DNA from: Acidobacteriota bacterium
Lineage (GTDB): Bacteria; Acidobacteriota; Blastocatellia; Pyrinomonadales; Pyrinomonadaceae
NCBI GenBank assembly: GCA_003222975.1
Contig: QHXN01000009.1
Span: forward strand, 123,767-187,766
Reading direction: 5' to 3'
Length of the DNA stretch: 64,000 bases
Shown: positions 7,965-14,456 of the stretch, piece after piece
Position numbering within the stretch: the stretch's first letter is position 1
How the letters are laid out: every line of letters starts with the position of its first letter
Translations under genes and position numbers: made by a program
Notes under the pieces: model-generated
What the model saw: the letters and a program-made list of their open reading frames with translations, nothing else
What the model was told of the DNA's origin: nothing
Database searches by the model: none

Positions 7965-9476
7965 TTACGGGATGACCTTCGCCGTGAAGACCTCTTCCAT
8001 CGCGAGGCCGCGGCTGCAACCCGGCGCTTGGACGAGTTGGCGTCGGCTGTCCGTCCAGACCGGGTAAGAGGCGCCACCGTAGGAGGCGAGGCCCTCGTAG
8101 TCACCCTGCTGGTTTCCGTAGTTGATGCCGTTGCAGGGGAACACCCCGTCGCAGTCGTGCTCGTTGGAACTCTGGTTGCTGACGCGGACGTTGGGCGACC
8201 AGTTGACGCCGCCGTCTTTCGACTGCGAGAGGAAGTAGTCGGTCTGGTAGCGCGACCCCGTAGTGTCGAAGCGCGTATCGTAGAAGGCGACGTTTACGTC
8301 GCCCGTGGCCGCGTCAACCGACATCCAGTGGTTGAAGCGGTCGGCGAAGTAGCCGCGGTCGGTGACGGGCTGCGGGCTAGACCAAGTCGTGCCCTTGTCG
8401 TCGGAGTAAGAGATAAGGATGTCCGTGACGCCGGAGGCGGTCAAGTCCATCCAGGAGCAGTAGAGGCGACCGCGGTGCGGCCCCGTTGACGTGTCAGCGC
8501 CGAGCGAGGGATAGACGAGCGCGCGGCGGAAGGACTCAGCCGGGATGCCTACGTCGAACGGCGCATTCTTCGCCGAGACGACGCTCTGCGTGCCCCAGGT
8601 CTTGCCGCCGTCGAGGGAGCGGTTGAAGGCGATGACGTTTTGCACGTAGTCGTTCCAGGCGACGTAGAGTTCGCCGCCGGGGCCGACCGCGGGCGACGCG
8701 CCGATGGAACGGCCCGGCCCCGAAGGGTCGTCGGCACGTGTGACGCTGAAGGTCGCGCCGTGGTCTGCGGACGCCCCGACGCGGACGCCGCCGCCCGTCG
8801 AGCCGCCGGAGGCCGCGTCCCAGGCGACGTAGACGTTGTCGCGGAAGCCGCTCGCGGCGCTGCGGTCGGTGGTAATCATCGGCTTGTCGTTGAAGTGGTT
8901 CGAGCCGCTGTCGAACGAGAAGTAGTTGACTGCGGGGTAGGACTTGCCGCCATCGGTCGAGTGCGCGACGGCCATCTCGGTTCCGTTGATGCCGTTGCCG
9001 TTGCTGAAGAAGACGACGATGTAGCTGTAGAAGAGGTTGCCGCGCGAGTCGAAGGCGAGCGACGGGTCGGAGCCGAAGTCTATGCCGTTCGTTCCGATGG
9101 CGGCGGGCAGCGGCAGGTCAACGCCGCCCCAGTCCTTGCCGCCGTTCGTCGAGAAGTAGCCGCGCATCGGCAGGCGGAAGATTTCGTTCGAGCCGGCGGC
9201 GAGGTTCTTCGTCTGCGCCGTGTTGACGGCGATGAAGGTCTCGCTCTGCGGGCCGCACTCGTTGGAGATGTCAACGTTGCTGCCGAACGTCAGAGAGTTG
9301 GTCGAGCCGCCGCCGTCAACGGGGCCGTTCTTGGCGATGTATGTGTATTTGTCCCACCAAGTCGGGTCGTGTGAACTACTCGACTGTGCCCGCCCGCGGC
9401 GGGGCGCGACAGTGAGCGCGCCGACGAGGAACAGGGCGAGAAGTAGTGCGAAGCAAGTGAAGCGTGGAAGTGACAT
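7965..9476 (-). CDS. Secreted BNR/Asp-box repeat protein (sialidase-like propeller)
   Basis: A 503-residue exported protein. Residues 1-30 form a signal peptide ending GRAQ. The mature part has Asp-box signatures S-x-D-x-G-x-x-W (STNGGKDWGG, SLDGGKTWG, SYSDDKGTTWS, SQSKDGGVNWS) spread through the chain, marking a six-bladed beta-propeller of the sialidase superfamily. I see no clear Arg triad for sialic acid, so true sialidase activity is unlikely; such proteins in related soil bacteria are usually called exo-alpha-sialidase without proof. AAGGAGACGG lies just before the ATG, and a terminator follows the gene. It is probably a single-gene unit, divergent from the ferredoxin. Confidence 0.8.
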   Translation of the reverse strand: MSLPRFTCFALLLALFLVGALTVAPRRGRAQSSSSHDPTWWDKYTYIAKNGPVDGGGSTNSLTFGSNVDISNECGPQSETFIAVNTAQTKNLAAGSNEIFRLPMRGYFSTNGGKDWGGVDLPLPAAIGTNGIDFGSDPSLAFDSRGNLFYSYIVVFFSNGNGINGTEMAVAHSTDGGKSYPAVNYFSFDSGSNHFNDKPMITTDRSAASGFRDNVYVAWDAASGGSTGGGVRVGASADHGATFSVTRADDPSGPGRSIGASPAVGPGGELYVAWNDYVQNVIAFNRSLDGGKTWGTQSVVSAKNAPFDVGIPAESFRRALVYPSLGADTSTGPHRGRLYCSWMDLTASGVTDILISYSDDKGTTWSSPQPVTDRGYFADRFNHWMSVDAATGDVNVAFYDTRFDTTGSRYQTDYFLSQSKDGGVNWSPNVRVSNQSSNEHDCDGVFPCNGINYGNQQGDYEGLASYGGASYPVWTDSRRQLVQAPGCSRGLAMEEVFTAKVIP

Positions 9477-9618
9477 GGCCGTCTCCTTAGTTTTATTCGT
9501 GCGGTTGCGGATCGTGAACCGGGCTTGCTGTTGACTGTAGAAAGCGTCAATCGCCTGTGTTTTTCAGGGCGCGCCCGGCGGGTCGGAAGTCTGCGAGGGC
9601 ATTCTGCCACTAAAGTCG

Positions 9619-9647
9619 TTGAGCATCAATCGCGGGCGTGTTAAAGT
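9619..9647 (+). promoter_or_regulatory. Putative sigma70-type promoter for the ferredoxin gene
   Basis: TTGAGC (9619-9624), a 17-nt spacer and TAAAGT (9642-9647) lie 43 nt before the ATG at 9690. The match to the consensus is moderate and spacing is ideal. Confidence 0.45.
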
Positions 9648-9689
9648 GGCAGCGTCCTTGATAAAAAAGCTCTCCGCCGCGGAGGATTC

Positions 9690-10064
9690 ATGATCGAAGT
9701 CATCGAAAAACACTGGCCGATGTCCGAAGGCGACGGCAAGGCCACGCGCAAGAAGAGGCCACGCCTGCTGGCGATCACGACCGACTGCTGCACGGGCTGT
9801 GCCGGCTCGCCCGCGTGCATCGAATACTGCCCCATCGAGGCTTGCATGTTCTGGGTTCCAGACGACGAGCACTCGCCCTTCGGTCGCATCGAGGTTGATC
9901 CATACCTCTGCATCGGCTGCCAGAAGTGCATCAGCAAAGGCCCCGACGGAGCGTTCCTTGACGGCTGCCCCTGGGACGCAATCGAGATGGTTCCGACCGA
10001 CGACTGGGAGGCTATGCACGGCGTTACGCTGCCGGACGCCCCGCCCCCGCCGCCCGCGAGCTAA
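9690..10064 (+). CDS. 2[4Fe-4S] ferredoxin-like protein
   Basis: A 124-residue electron carrier. The first cluster motif is in TDCCTGCAGSPACIEYCP and the second in LCIGCQKC, closing after an insertion at GCPWDAIEM. In standard dicluster ferredoxins the second motif is C-x2-C-x2-C-x3-CP; here the gap before the last Cys-Pro is 11 residues (ISKGPDGAFLDG region), and the first motif also carries an extra turn. The N-terminus has a basic stretch (KATRKKRPR) and the C-terminus is a Pro-rich tail. GGAGG lies 6 nt before the ATG. It stands alone between two minus-strand genes. The redox partner is unknown. Confidence 0.88.
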   Translation: MIEVIEKHWPMSEGDGKATRKKRPRLLAITTDCCTGCAGSPACIEYCPIEACMFWVPDDEHSPFGRIEVDPYLCIGCQKCISKGPDGAFLDGCPWDAIEMVPTDDWEAMHGVTLPDAPPPPPAS

Positions 10065-10079
10065 ACTTTTCAAAAAGCC

Positions 10080-10961
10080 TTACTGCCCCTTCGTTGAGCG
10101 GCGCTTGATGGCCTCAGCCGTCTGCGCCGCCTTCACTTTTACGTCGTCCGGCATGCCTTCGACGCCGCGCGCGTAAAGCTCGACTTCGGCCAGGTCTTCC
10201 GCCGAGCCGAAGTAGTAGAGGCCGACGAGCGCGTCCGTCACCTGCTCGGAGTCGGGCGCGAGGACGAACAGCCCGGCCCCTCGCGCGAAACCTTCGCCGT
10301 CCTTCACCAAAGCCTTCTCGATGATGCCCGGAAGCGGCGAGCGCACTTCACCGATTCCGCTCGACGCGTCCCTGTACTTCAGCAGAAGCGATTCGCGCTT
10401 GACCGGCGAGCCTGCGGTGAGAGCAGTGAGCGCCGTCCCGGCAGCGTCTGCCTTGACCTCATAAGGCCGGAGCATCGCGGACAACTCGGCGCGGCAGCGC
10501 GGGTCTCCGAAGCGCACGAGCGCGAGCGCGGCGTTGCGCCGCACAATCGGCTCCGGGTCGTCGAGCAGCGGGACGAGCGCGGCACGGAACTCCTCCGACC
10601 TGTGGTCGAGTCCCATCACCCACGCCGCCGTCATGCGCAGGTCGGGCGCGTCGCTCCGCGACAGCGCGACGACCTGCGGATACCAGCGGCCCGCGCCCAC
10701 ATCGCCGCGCTCGATGCGCTCCGCGACCTGCGAGAGCGCGTGCTGCGCGTGTCGAGGGCTGCCTTCGCGAAGGTAGATTTCGATCTCCTCGTCGCTCAGC
10801 GTCCGCCCGAACCAGGTCAAGTACCAAGTGAGGGACGGCACGACGACGAACAGGACGGCCACGACCACGAGCGGCCAAGGCGTGCGCCGTCGGCCCGGCG
10901 CGCTGGCCGCGGTGCTCGACGGCCCGTCGCCGTGGTTTCCGTTTTTGCTTATAGACTCCAT
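10080..10961 (-). CDS. Membrane-anchored HEAT-repeat protein with lipoyl/HlyD-like insertion
   Basis: About 293 residues from the ATG at 10961 (an upstream in-frame GTG at 10985 is possible; GGAAG favours the ATG). One TM helix (WPLVVVAVLFVVVPSLTWYL) follows a basic N-terminus. HEAT-like helical repeats come next (LRMTAAWVMG; ALVPLLDDPEPIVRRNAALA; LVRFGD). Between them and the last helices is a segment reading GSPVKRESLLLKY and then VRSPLPGIIEKALVKDGEGF with GAGLFVLAPD. This has the look of a barrel-sandwich (biotinyl-lipoyl or HlyD) domain but lacks the modified Lys. It is the last gene of the respiratory cluster, 27 nt after the DUF420 gene, so an assembly or scaffold role on the oxidase is plausible but unproven. 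Confidence 0.7.
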   Translation of the reverse strand: MESISKNGNHGDGPSSTAASAPGRRRTPWPLVVVAVLFVVVPSLTWYLTWFGRTLSDEEIEIYLREGSPRHAQHALSQVAERIERGDVGAGRWYPQVVALSRSDAPDLRMTAAWVMGLDHRSEEFRAALVPLLDDPEPIVRRNAALALVRFGDPRCRAELSAMLRPYEVKADAAGTALTALTAGSPVKRESLLLKYRDASSGIGEVRSPLPGIIEKALVKDGEGFARGAGLFVLAPDSEQVTDALVGLYYFGSAEDLAEVELYARGVEGMPDDVKVKAAQTAEAIKRRSTKGQ

Positions 10962-10988
10962 CTTTTTCTTCCGCCGCGGCGGCACGAC

Positions 10989-11414
10989 TCAGCGCGGCGG
11001 GTAGAGCCTGTAGAGCATCAGATAGACGACGACGCCCGTGACGGAGACGTAGAGCCAGAGCGGGTATGTCCAGCGGGCGATGCGGCGGTGGCTTCGGAAG
11101 TCGCCGCGCAGTGCGCGCCGGAGCGTGACGGCGACGAGCGGCACGATGGCCGCCGCCAGCGTGACGTGCGAGATGAGGATCGAGAAGTACAGCGGCCTGA
11201 CGAGGCCCTGACCCGTGAACCGCATCGAGCCGTACTGCGAGTGATAGACGACGTAGGAGACGAGAAAGAGGCAGGAGACGATGAGCGCCGCGAGCATGCA
11301 CGCGCGGTGCGCGTAAACCCTCCGGCGCGAGATGAAGTAGAAGCCCGCGACGAGCAAGACGAAGCTCGCGGCGTTCAGGGCGGCGTTCAGGTGCGGCAGT
11401 ATCGAGTCGTTCAT
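10989..11414 (-). CDS. DUF420 membrane protein (oxidase-associated)
   Basis: A 141-residue membrane protein from the ATG at 11414 (MNDSILPHLNAALNAASFVL). It has four to five hydrophobic helices with the family's conserved polar residues: H and N in the first helix, HR in the RRRVYAHRACM turn, and SYVVYHSQYG. The DUF420 family is found beside cytochrome c oxidase genes in many bacteria and is thought to act in its assembly or heme handling. The gene lies in the distal part of the oxidase cluster, which fits. The frame is open upstream to 11513, but that part is charged and non-homologous. Confidence 0.85.
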   Translation of the reverse strand: MNDSILPHLNAALNAASFVLLVAGFYFISRRRVYAHRACMLAALIVSCLFLVSYVVYHSQYGSMRFTGQGLVRPLYFSILISHVTLAAAIVPLVAVTLRRALRGDFRSHRRIARWTYPLWLYVSVTGVVVYLMLYRLYPPR

Positions 11415-11451
11415 AAAACGGAAGCCGCGTGCCGACTCAGCCGCCGCGCCG

Positions 11452-11718
11452 CTACCCTTCCCTTCTCTTTCTCGCCTCGGCGCGCCCCGCTTCAGTGAGC
11501 GCGTAGAAGTCATTCCCGCGCTCTTCGAGCAGGCCGCGCTCGACGAGATTTTCCACGGCGTAGAGGACTGCGCGCCGCGCGTCGGGGTCGTTGCCCCCCG
11601 CCTCGAAAAGCTCGTGCAGGTCTAGCTCCCGCTTCCCCATCTCGTCGAACATGCGGAGCACGCGCGGCGTCATCTCGTCCAAAGCAACATCCTCCCCGGC
11701 GCGCGATGGCCCTCTCAC
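11452..11718 (-). CDS. Small winged-helix protein
   Basis: Up to 88 residues. LRMFDEMGKRELDLHELFEA, AVLYAVENLVERGLLEE and YALTEAGRAEARKR have the helix-helix-wing pattern of small winged-helix regulators. The start is uncertain: GTG at 11718 (AAGGGG just before), TTG at 11682 (GGAGG 8 nt before), or ATG at 11673. It sits between a zinc-ribbon gene and DUF420 in the oxidase cluster. It may regulate the cluster or simply bind protein; no evidence separates these. Confidence 0.6.
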   Translation of the reverse strand: MRGPSRAGEDVALDEMTPRVLRMFDEMGKRELDLHELFEAGGNDPDARRAVLYAVENLVERGLLEERGNDFYALTEAGRAEARKRREG

Positions 11719-11742
11719 AATCCCCTTGGAAGGGTTGCGCGC

Positions 11743-11982
11743 TCAAGCCTCGGCCTTCTTCTTCGGCGCGTGCGCGGGCTTCGCCGCCGGGGGCTTCTTC
11801 TCGCTCAGCTCCTCGTAGCCGCAACGCTCGCACTGCCACGCGGGGAAGACCTCCGAAGGGTCGGTCGCGCTCTGATAGACGGCGCGATCCGAAGGGATGA
11901 TCTTGCCGCCGCAGCGCGGGCACATGCGCCCGCGTATCGTCTGCCTCTCAACGTCAACCGCCGGGACTAATTCATCGGCCAT
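11743..11982 (-). CDS. Small zinc-ribbon protein with Lys/Ala/Pro tail
   Basis: A 79-residue protein from the ATG at 11982 (MADELVPAVDVERQTIRG). It has two CxxC knuckles, CPRC and CERC, separated by about 30 residues, consistent with one structural zinc, followed by a low-complexity basic tail (KPPAAKPAHAPKKKAEA). The stretch upstream of 11982 is an inverted repeat element, so the apparent N-terminal extension to 12054 is repeat DNA, not protein. It has no recognised family; its position among oxidase genes suggests an accessory or regulatory role. Confidence 0.7.
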   Translation of the reverse strand: MADELVPAVDVERQTIRGRMCPRCGGKIIPSDRAVYQSATDPSEVFPAWQCERCGYEELSEKKPPAAKPAHAPKKKAEA

Positions 11983-11993
11983 ATGTTCTCTTT

Positions 11994-12086
11994 GTGAGCC
12001 GTAAACCGTGGCAGGAGAAAACCGTGATAACAGAAGACGGCTCTTTCTTGTCACGGTTCACGGCTCACGGTTTACGGTTTACGGCT
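11994..12086. repeat. Heptad inverted-repeat element, ACGGTTY family (copy 1)
   Basis: The right arm (about 12051-12086) has five consecutive 7-nt units of the form YYACGG plus one base (TTCACGG, CTCACGG, TTTACGG, TTTACGG). The left arm (11994-12010) reads GTGAGCCGTAAACCGTG, its complement in pattern, and then decays. The right arm contains the stop codon of the small CPMC protein gene (TAA at 12072-12074). Confidence 0.85.
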
Positions 12087-12338
12087 TTCATCCTCCTCCT
12101 CGCCCTTCACCTTCTTGTAGGCGACGGCGAAGATGGAGCAGAAGATTGCGACGGGCGGGACGAGGAGGACGACGATGCCGAAGTTCAGCGTCCGCGCCGC
12201 CGCGTCGCCGGCATGTTCGATTGCCGTCCGACACATCGGACACTGCGCGAGCGCGCCCGCCGGGAACAGTGCCGAGAGCGCGGCGAGCGCGAGCGCCGCG
12301 AGAAGGAAGTAGTAAAACTTATTGACTCTCCTGTTCAT
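12072..12338 (-). CDS. Small exported CPMC membrane protein of the oxidase cluster
   Basis: An 88-residue protein from the ATG at 12338 (GAGG 7 nt before). A signal peptide or first TM (YYFLLAALALAALSALFPAG) is followed by ALAQCPMCRTAIEHAG, a CxxC pair exposed outside the membrane, then a second TM (FGIVVLLVPPVAIFCSIFAV) and a charged tail. A thiol pair next to cytochrome oxidase genes recalls copper- or heme-handling factors, but it is not a Sco or CtaG homologue. The last codons (SRKP and the TAA) are encoded by the repeat element that follows, so the C-terminal residues are repeat-derived. Confidence 0.75.
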   Translation of the reverse strand: MNRRVNKFYYFLLAALALAALSALFPAGALAQCPMCRTAIEHAGDAAARTLNFGIVVLLVPPVAIFCSIFAVAYKKVKGEEEDESRKP

Positions 12339-12347
12339 CGTCACACC

Positions 12348-12953
12348 TCATTCCGGCTCGCCGGTTGTGGCCGCAGCCGTCGGTCGGTTCGTGCGCTGCT
12401 TGAGTGTGCGGAAGCTGTCGGGGAAGACTATGAAGAGGAGGCAGATGCAGACGACGAGCGTCGGGACGAGCGTGACGACGAGGCTCAGGCGCTCGAACTT
12501 GAGGTGCATGAAGTAGGCGACGATGAGCGCGGCCTTGACGAGCGAGAGGCCCATCAGGATCGTCAGGAAGATGCGCAGGTCGTGTATCTTGATGTAGGCC
12601 AGGACGACCTCGACCACCGTCAGGCCCAGCAGTCCGAGCAGCACGTTCCCGAAGAGGCGCGTGCCGCCCTCGAAGTGCACGTGCTCGGCGGCGCGCGCCG
12701 GAGGCAACTCTTCGGGGACGGCGAACGGGTGGACGCCGCGCGCGCGCATCGTCAGCGCCGGGACGGCGATGAAGGTGAGCGCCAGGAGCAGGCAGACCGC
12801 GGTGAAGAAGAGACTGTCAATCGTTAGGAAGTTCCCGGCGCTCGCCGCGTTCTTAGCCGTGAGCAAGAGGAAGCCCGCCGCCAGCACGACGCAGACGCCC
12901 ATCAGGATCAAGTCCGACTTTTGAAACACGTCGCGGATTGATGGTTGAGCCAT
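12348..12953 (-). CDS. ctaF: Cytochrome c oxidase subunit IV
   Basis: A 201-residue membrane protein: two helices at about 15-35 and 45-65, a hydrophilic loop with HVHFEGG, then three helices. The last contain VKAALIVAYFMHLKFE, the hallmark of the bacterial subunit IV family. It stabilises the aa3-type oxidase and has no redox centre. It follows the subunit III genes after a 31-bp hairpin element. The extra N-terminal helix pair makes it about twice the length of a minimal subunit IV (about 100 residues), a form seen in cox clusters with two subunit III copies. Confidence 0.88.
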   Translation of the reverse strand: MAQPSIRDVFQKSDLILMGVCVVLAAGFLLLTAKNAASAGNFLTIDSLFFTAVCLLLALTFIAVPALTMRARGVHPFAVPEELPPARAAEHVHFEGGTRLFGNVLLGLLGLTVVEVVLAYIKIHDLRIFLTILMGLSLVKAALIVAYFMHLKFERLSLVVTLVPTLVVCICLLFIVFPDSFRTLKQRTNRPTAAATTGEPE

Positions 12954-12975
12954 TCTTTCGGCTGCCTCCTTCGTG

Positions 12976-13051
12976 AGAGGCTAGATGCTAGATACTAGAT
13001 GCTGGTTGAAGGCAGTTTTCACTAGCATCTAGTATCTAGCATCTAGCCTCT
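12976..13051. repeat. Heptad inverted-repeat hairpin, CTAGATR family
   Basis: The left arm 12976-13006 and right arm 13021-13051 pair over 31 bp with a single mismatch around a 14-nt loop. Each arm is AGAGG plus tandem 7-nt units CTAGATG, CTAGATA, CTAGATG. The right arm ends on the stop codon of the downstream-coordinate subunit III gene (TAG at 13050-13052). It lies between two oxidase genes and leaves only 22 nt before the subunit IV start. Confidence 0.95.
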
Positions 13052-13724
13052 ATTTGGTCATGTCCACCGACATCAGATAAATCAAAGGGAAGACGAACAT
13101 CCAGACGAGGTCAACGAAGTGCCAGTAGAGGCCGCTGATCTCCACGTCCTCGTGGCGCGTCTTGCCGATGCGCAGGGCGACCACTCCTAAGTAAATTACG
13201 CCCGTGAAGACGTGGAACATGTGCAGGCCCGTGATCGCGAAGAAGCTCGCGCCGAAGAGCGGCGGGGCCTGCGGCCAGCGCTCGGCCCACTCTTTGGCGA
13301 ACGTCGAGCCGGCGCTCACGCCGAAGGGGCGCAGGCCCTCGCCCAGCAGGTGGCTCCACTCGATTGAGTGGAGGACGATGAAGACCGTGCCGCCGAGCAT
13401 CGTCGCGCCGATCCAGCGGCGCGCGGCCTTCAGGCGGTTCGCAGCCGATGCCCTCACCGCCATCACCATCGTGAAGGAGGACGCCAAAAGGAAGAGCGTC
13501 ATCACGGTCGAGAAGATGATGCTGGGGTTGAAGGGAAACGGCGTCGGCCACTGGTCGCTCGCGGCGCGCGCGTAGGAGTAGCCGATGAGCATCGCCGAGA
13601 AGGTCATCGCGTCCGACACGATGAAGAGCCACATGCCGAGCTTGCGGTGACCGACGCGATACGGAAACGCCCCGCCGTCCCAATCGTTCGCCGCAAGATT
13701 TCCAACGCGGGCTTCGGTGCTCAA
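13050..13724 (-). CDS. ctaE: Cytochrome c oxidase subunit III (copy 1)
   Basis: A 224-residue integral membrane protein, the five-helix form of subunit III. Conserved features are LGMWLFIVSDAMTFSAMLIG, IEWSHLLGEG, ITGLHMFHVFTGVIYL and the last helix YWHFVDLVWMFVFPLIYL. It binds subunit I and protects the active site and proton uptake. Translation begins at TTG (13724), with GGAGGTGAGG directly upstream and only 3 nt after the stop of the second subunit III gene. The stop abuts the CTAGATR hairpin element. Confidence 0.93.
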   Translation of the reverse strand: MSTEARVGNLAANDWDGGAFPYRVGHRKLGMWLFIVSDAMTFSAMLIGYSYARAASDQWPTPFPFNPSIIFSTVMTLFLLASSFTMVMAVRASAANRLKAARRWIGATMLGGTVFIVLHSIEWSHLLGEGLRPFGVSAGSTFAKEWAERWPQAPPLFGASFFAITGLHMFHVFTGVIYLGVVALRIGKTRHEDVEISGLYWHFVDLVWMFVFPLIYLMSVDMTK

Positions 13725-13727
13725 GCC

Positions 13728-14456
13728 TCACCTCCAGAAGAAGAGTAGGAGAAAGAGAAAGACCCACAGCAAGTCCATGAAGTGCCAGTAAATTCCGACC
13801 ACGTCCGTGAGCGCCCGCTTCTTCACGTCGGCCTCGGCCCCTTGCGTGCGCCGCGCGTACATTAAAAGCAGGCTCAGCGCCAGGATGCCGCCCGCGAGGT
13901 GTAGGCCGTGCAGGCCCGTCAGCACGTAGAAGAAAGAGCTGTGCGGGTTCGACGCAAGGTAGAGTCCCTGCGCGACCAACTGCCGCCACGCCAGAAGCTG
14001 CGACGCCAGAAAGCCGAGGCCGAGCAGCAGCGTCACGCCGAGCCAGACCTTGTAAGCAGGCCCCTCGCCGTGGTTGATGGCAGCCTTCGCGCGCGTGAGA
14101 GTGAGGCTGCTCACGACGATGAGCGCGGTGCTCAAGTAAACGAACGAGGGCATCGTGCCCCCGTGCCAGTCAATCGAGGTCGGCATCCCCGAACGGACGA
14201 TGTAGGCGCTCGCCAGCGCCGTGAACATCATCAGGATGGAGGCCAGCCCGATGAGCACGCCGATGCGGTAGTGTTCGGGCGAGAAGCCGCGGCTTCGGTC
14301 GTCGCCGCCTGAGCCTCCGCCGCCCGGCCCGCCGCCGTTCGGCCCCTTGCCGTTCCCGCGCGGGCCGCGCCCGCCCCGACGCCGCGAGGTCGCGATGTCG
14401 AGCGTGCCTTCGGCGCGCGTCGCCGTCTCACTGCTAGCCGTGGCCGTTGTGCCCAT
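13728..14456 (-). CDS. Cytochrome c oxidase subunit III (copy 2, Gly-rich N-terminus)
   Basis: A 242-residue paralogue of its neighbour. Residues 1-65 are disordered (GGRGPRGNGKGPNGGGPGG) and the rest is the five-helix subunit III core: YRIGVLIGLASILMMFTALA, VLTGLHGLHLAGGILAL and a closing IYWHFMDLLWVFLFLLLFFW. Two subunit III genes in tandem are typical for oxidase clusters of Acidobacteria and Bacteroidetes-type organisms, where the two five-helix proteins may together replace the seven-helix form. Its start overlaps the 3' end of the subunit I gene by 23 nt. Confidence 0.92.
   Translation of the reverse strand: MGTTATASSETATRAEGTLDIATSRRRGGRGPRGNGKGPNGGGPGGGGSGGDDRSRGFSPEHYRIGVLIGLASILMMFTALASAYIVRSGMPTSIDWHGGTMPSFVYLSTALIVVSSLTLTRAKAAINHGEGPAYKVWLGVTLLLGLGFLASQLLAWRQLVAQGLYLASNPHSSFFYVLTGLHGLHLAGGILALSLLLMYARRTQGAEADVKKRALTDVVGIYWHFMDLLWVFLFLLLFFWR

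Noticed and set aside
7965..9476. True sialidase
   Set aside because: Asp boxes are present, but I could not find the Arg triad or the F/YRIP motif, so only the fold is claimed.
12976..13051. Rho-independent terminator
   Set aside because: The stem is long but no T-tract follows on either strand and co-directional oxidase genes continue.
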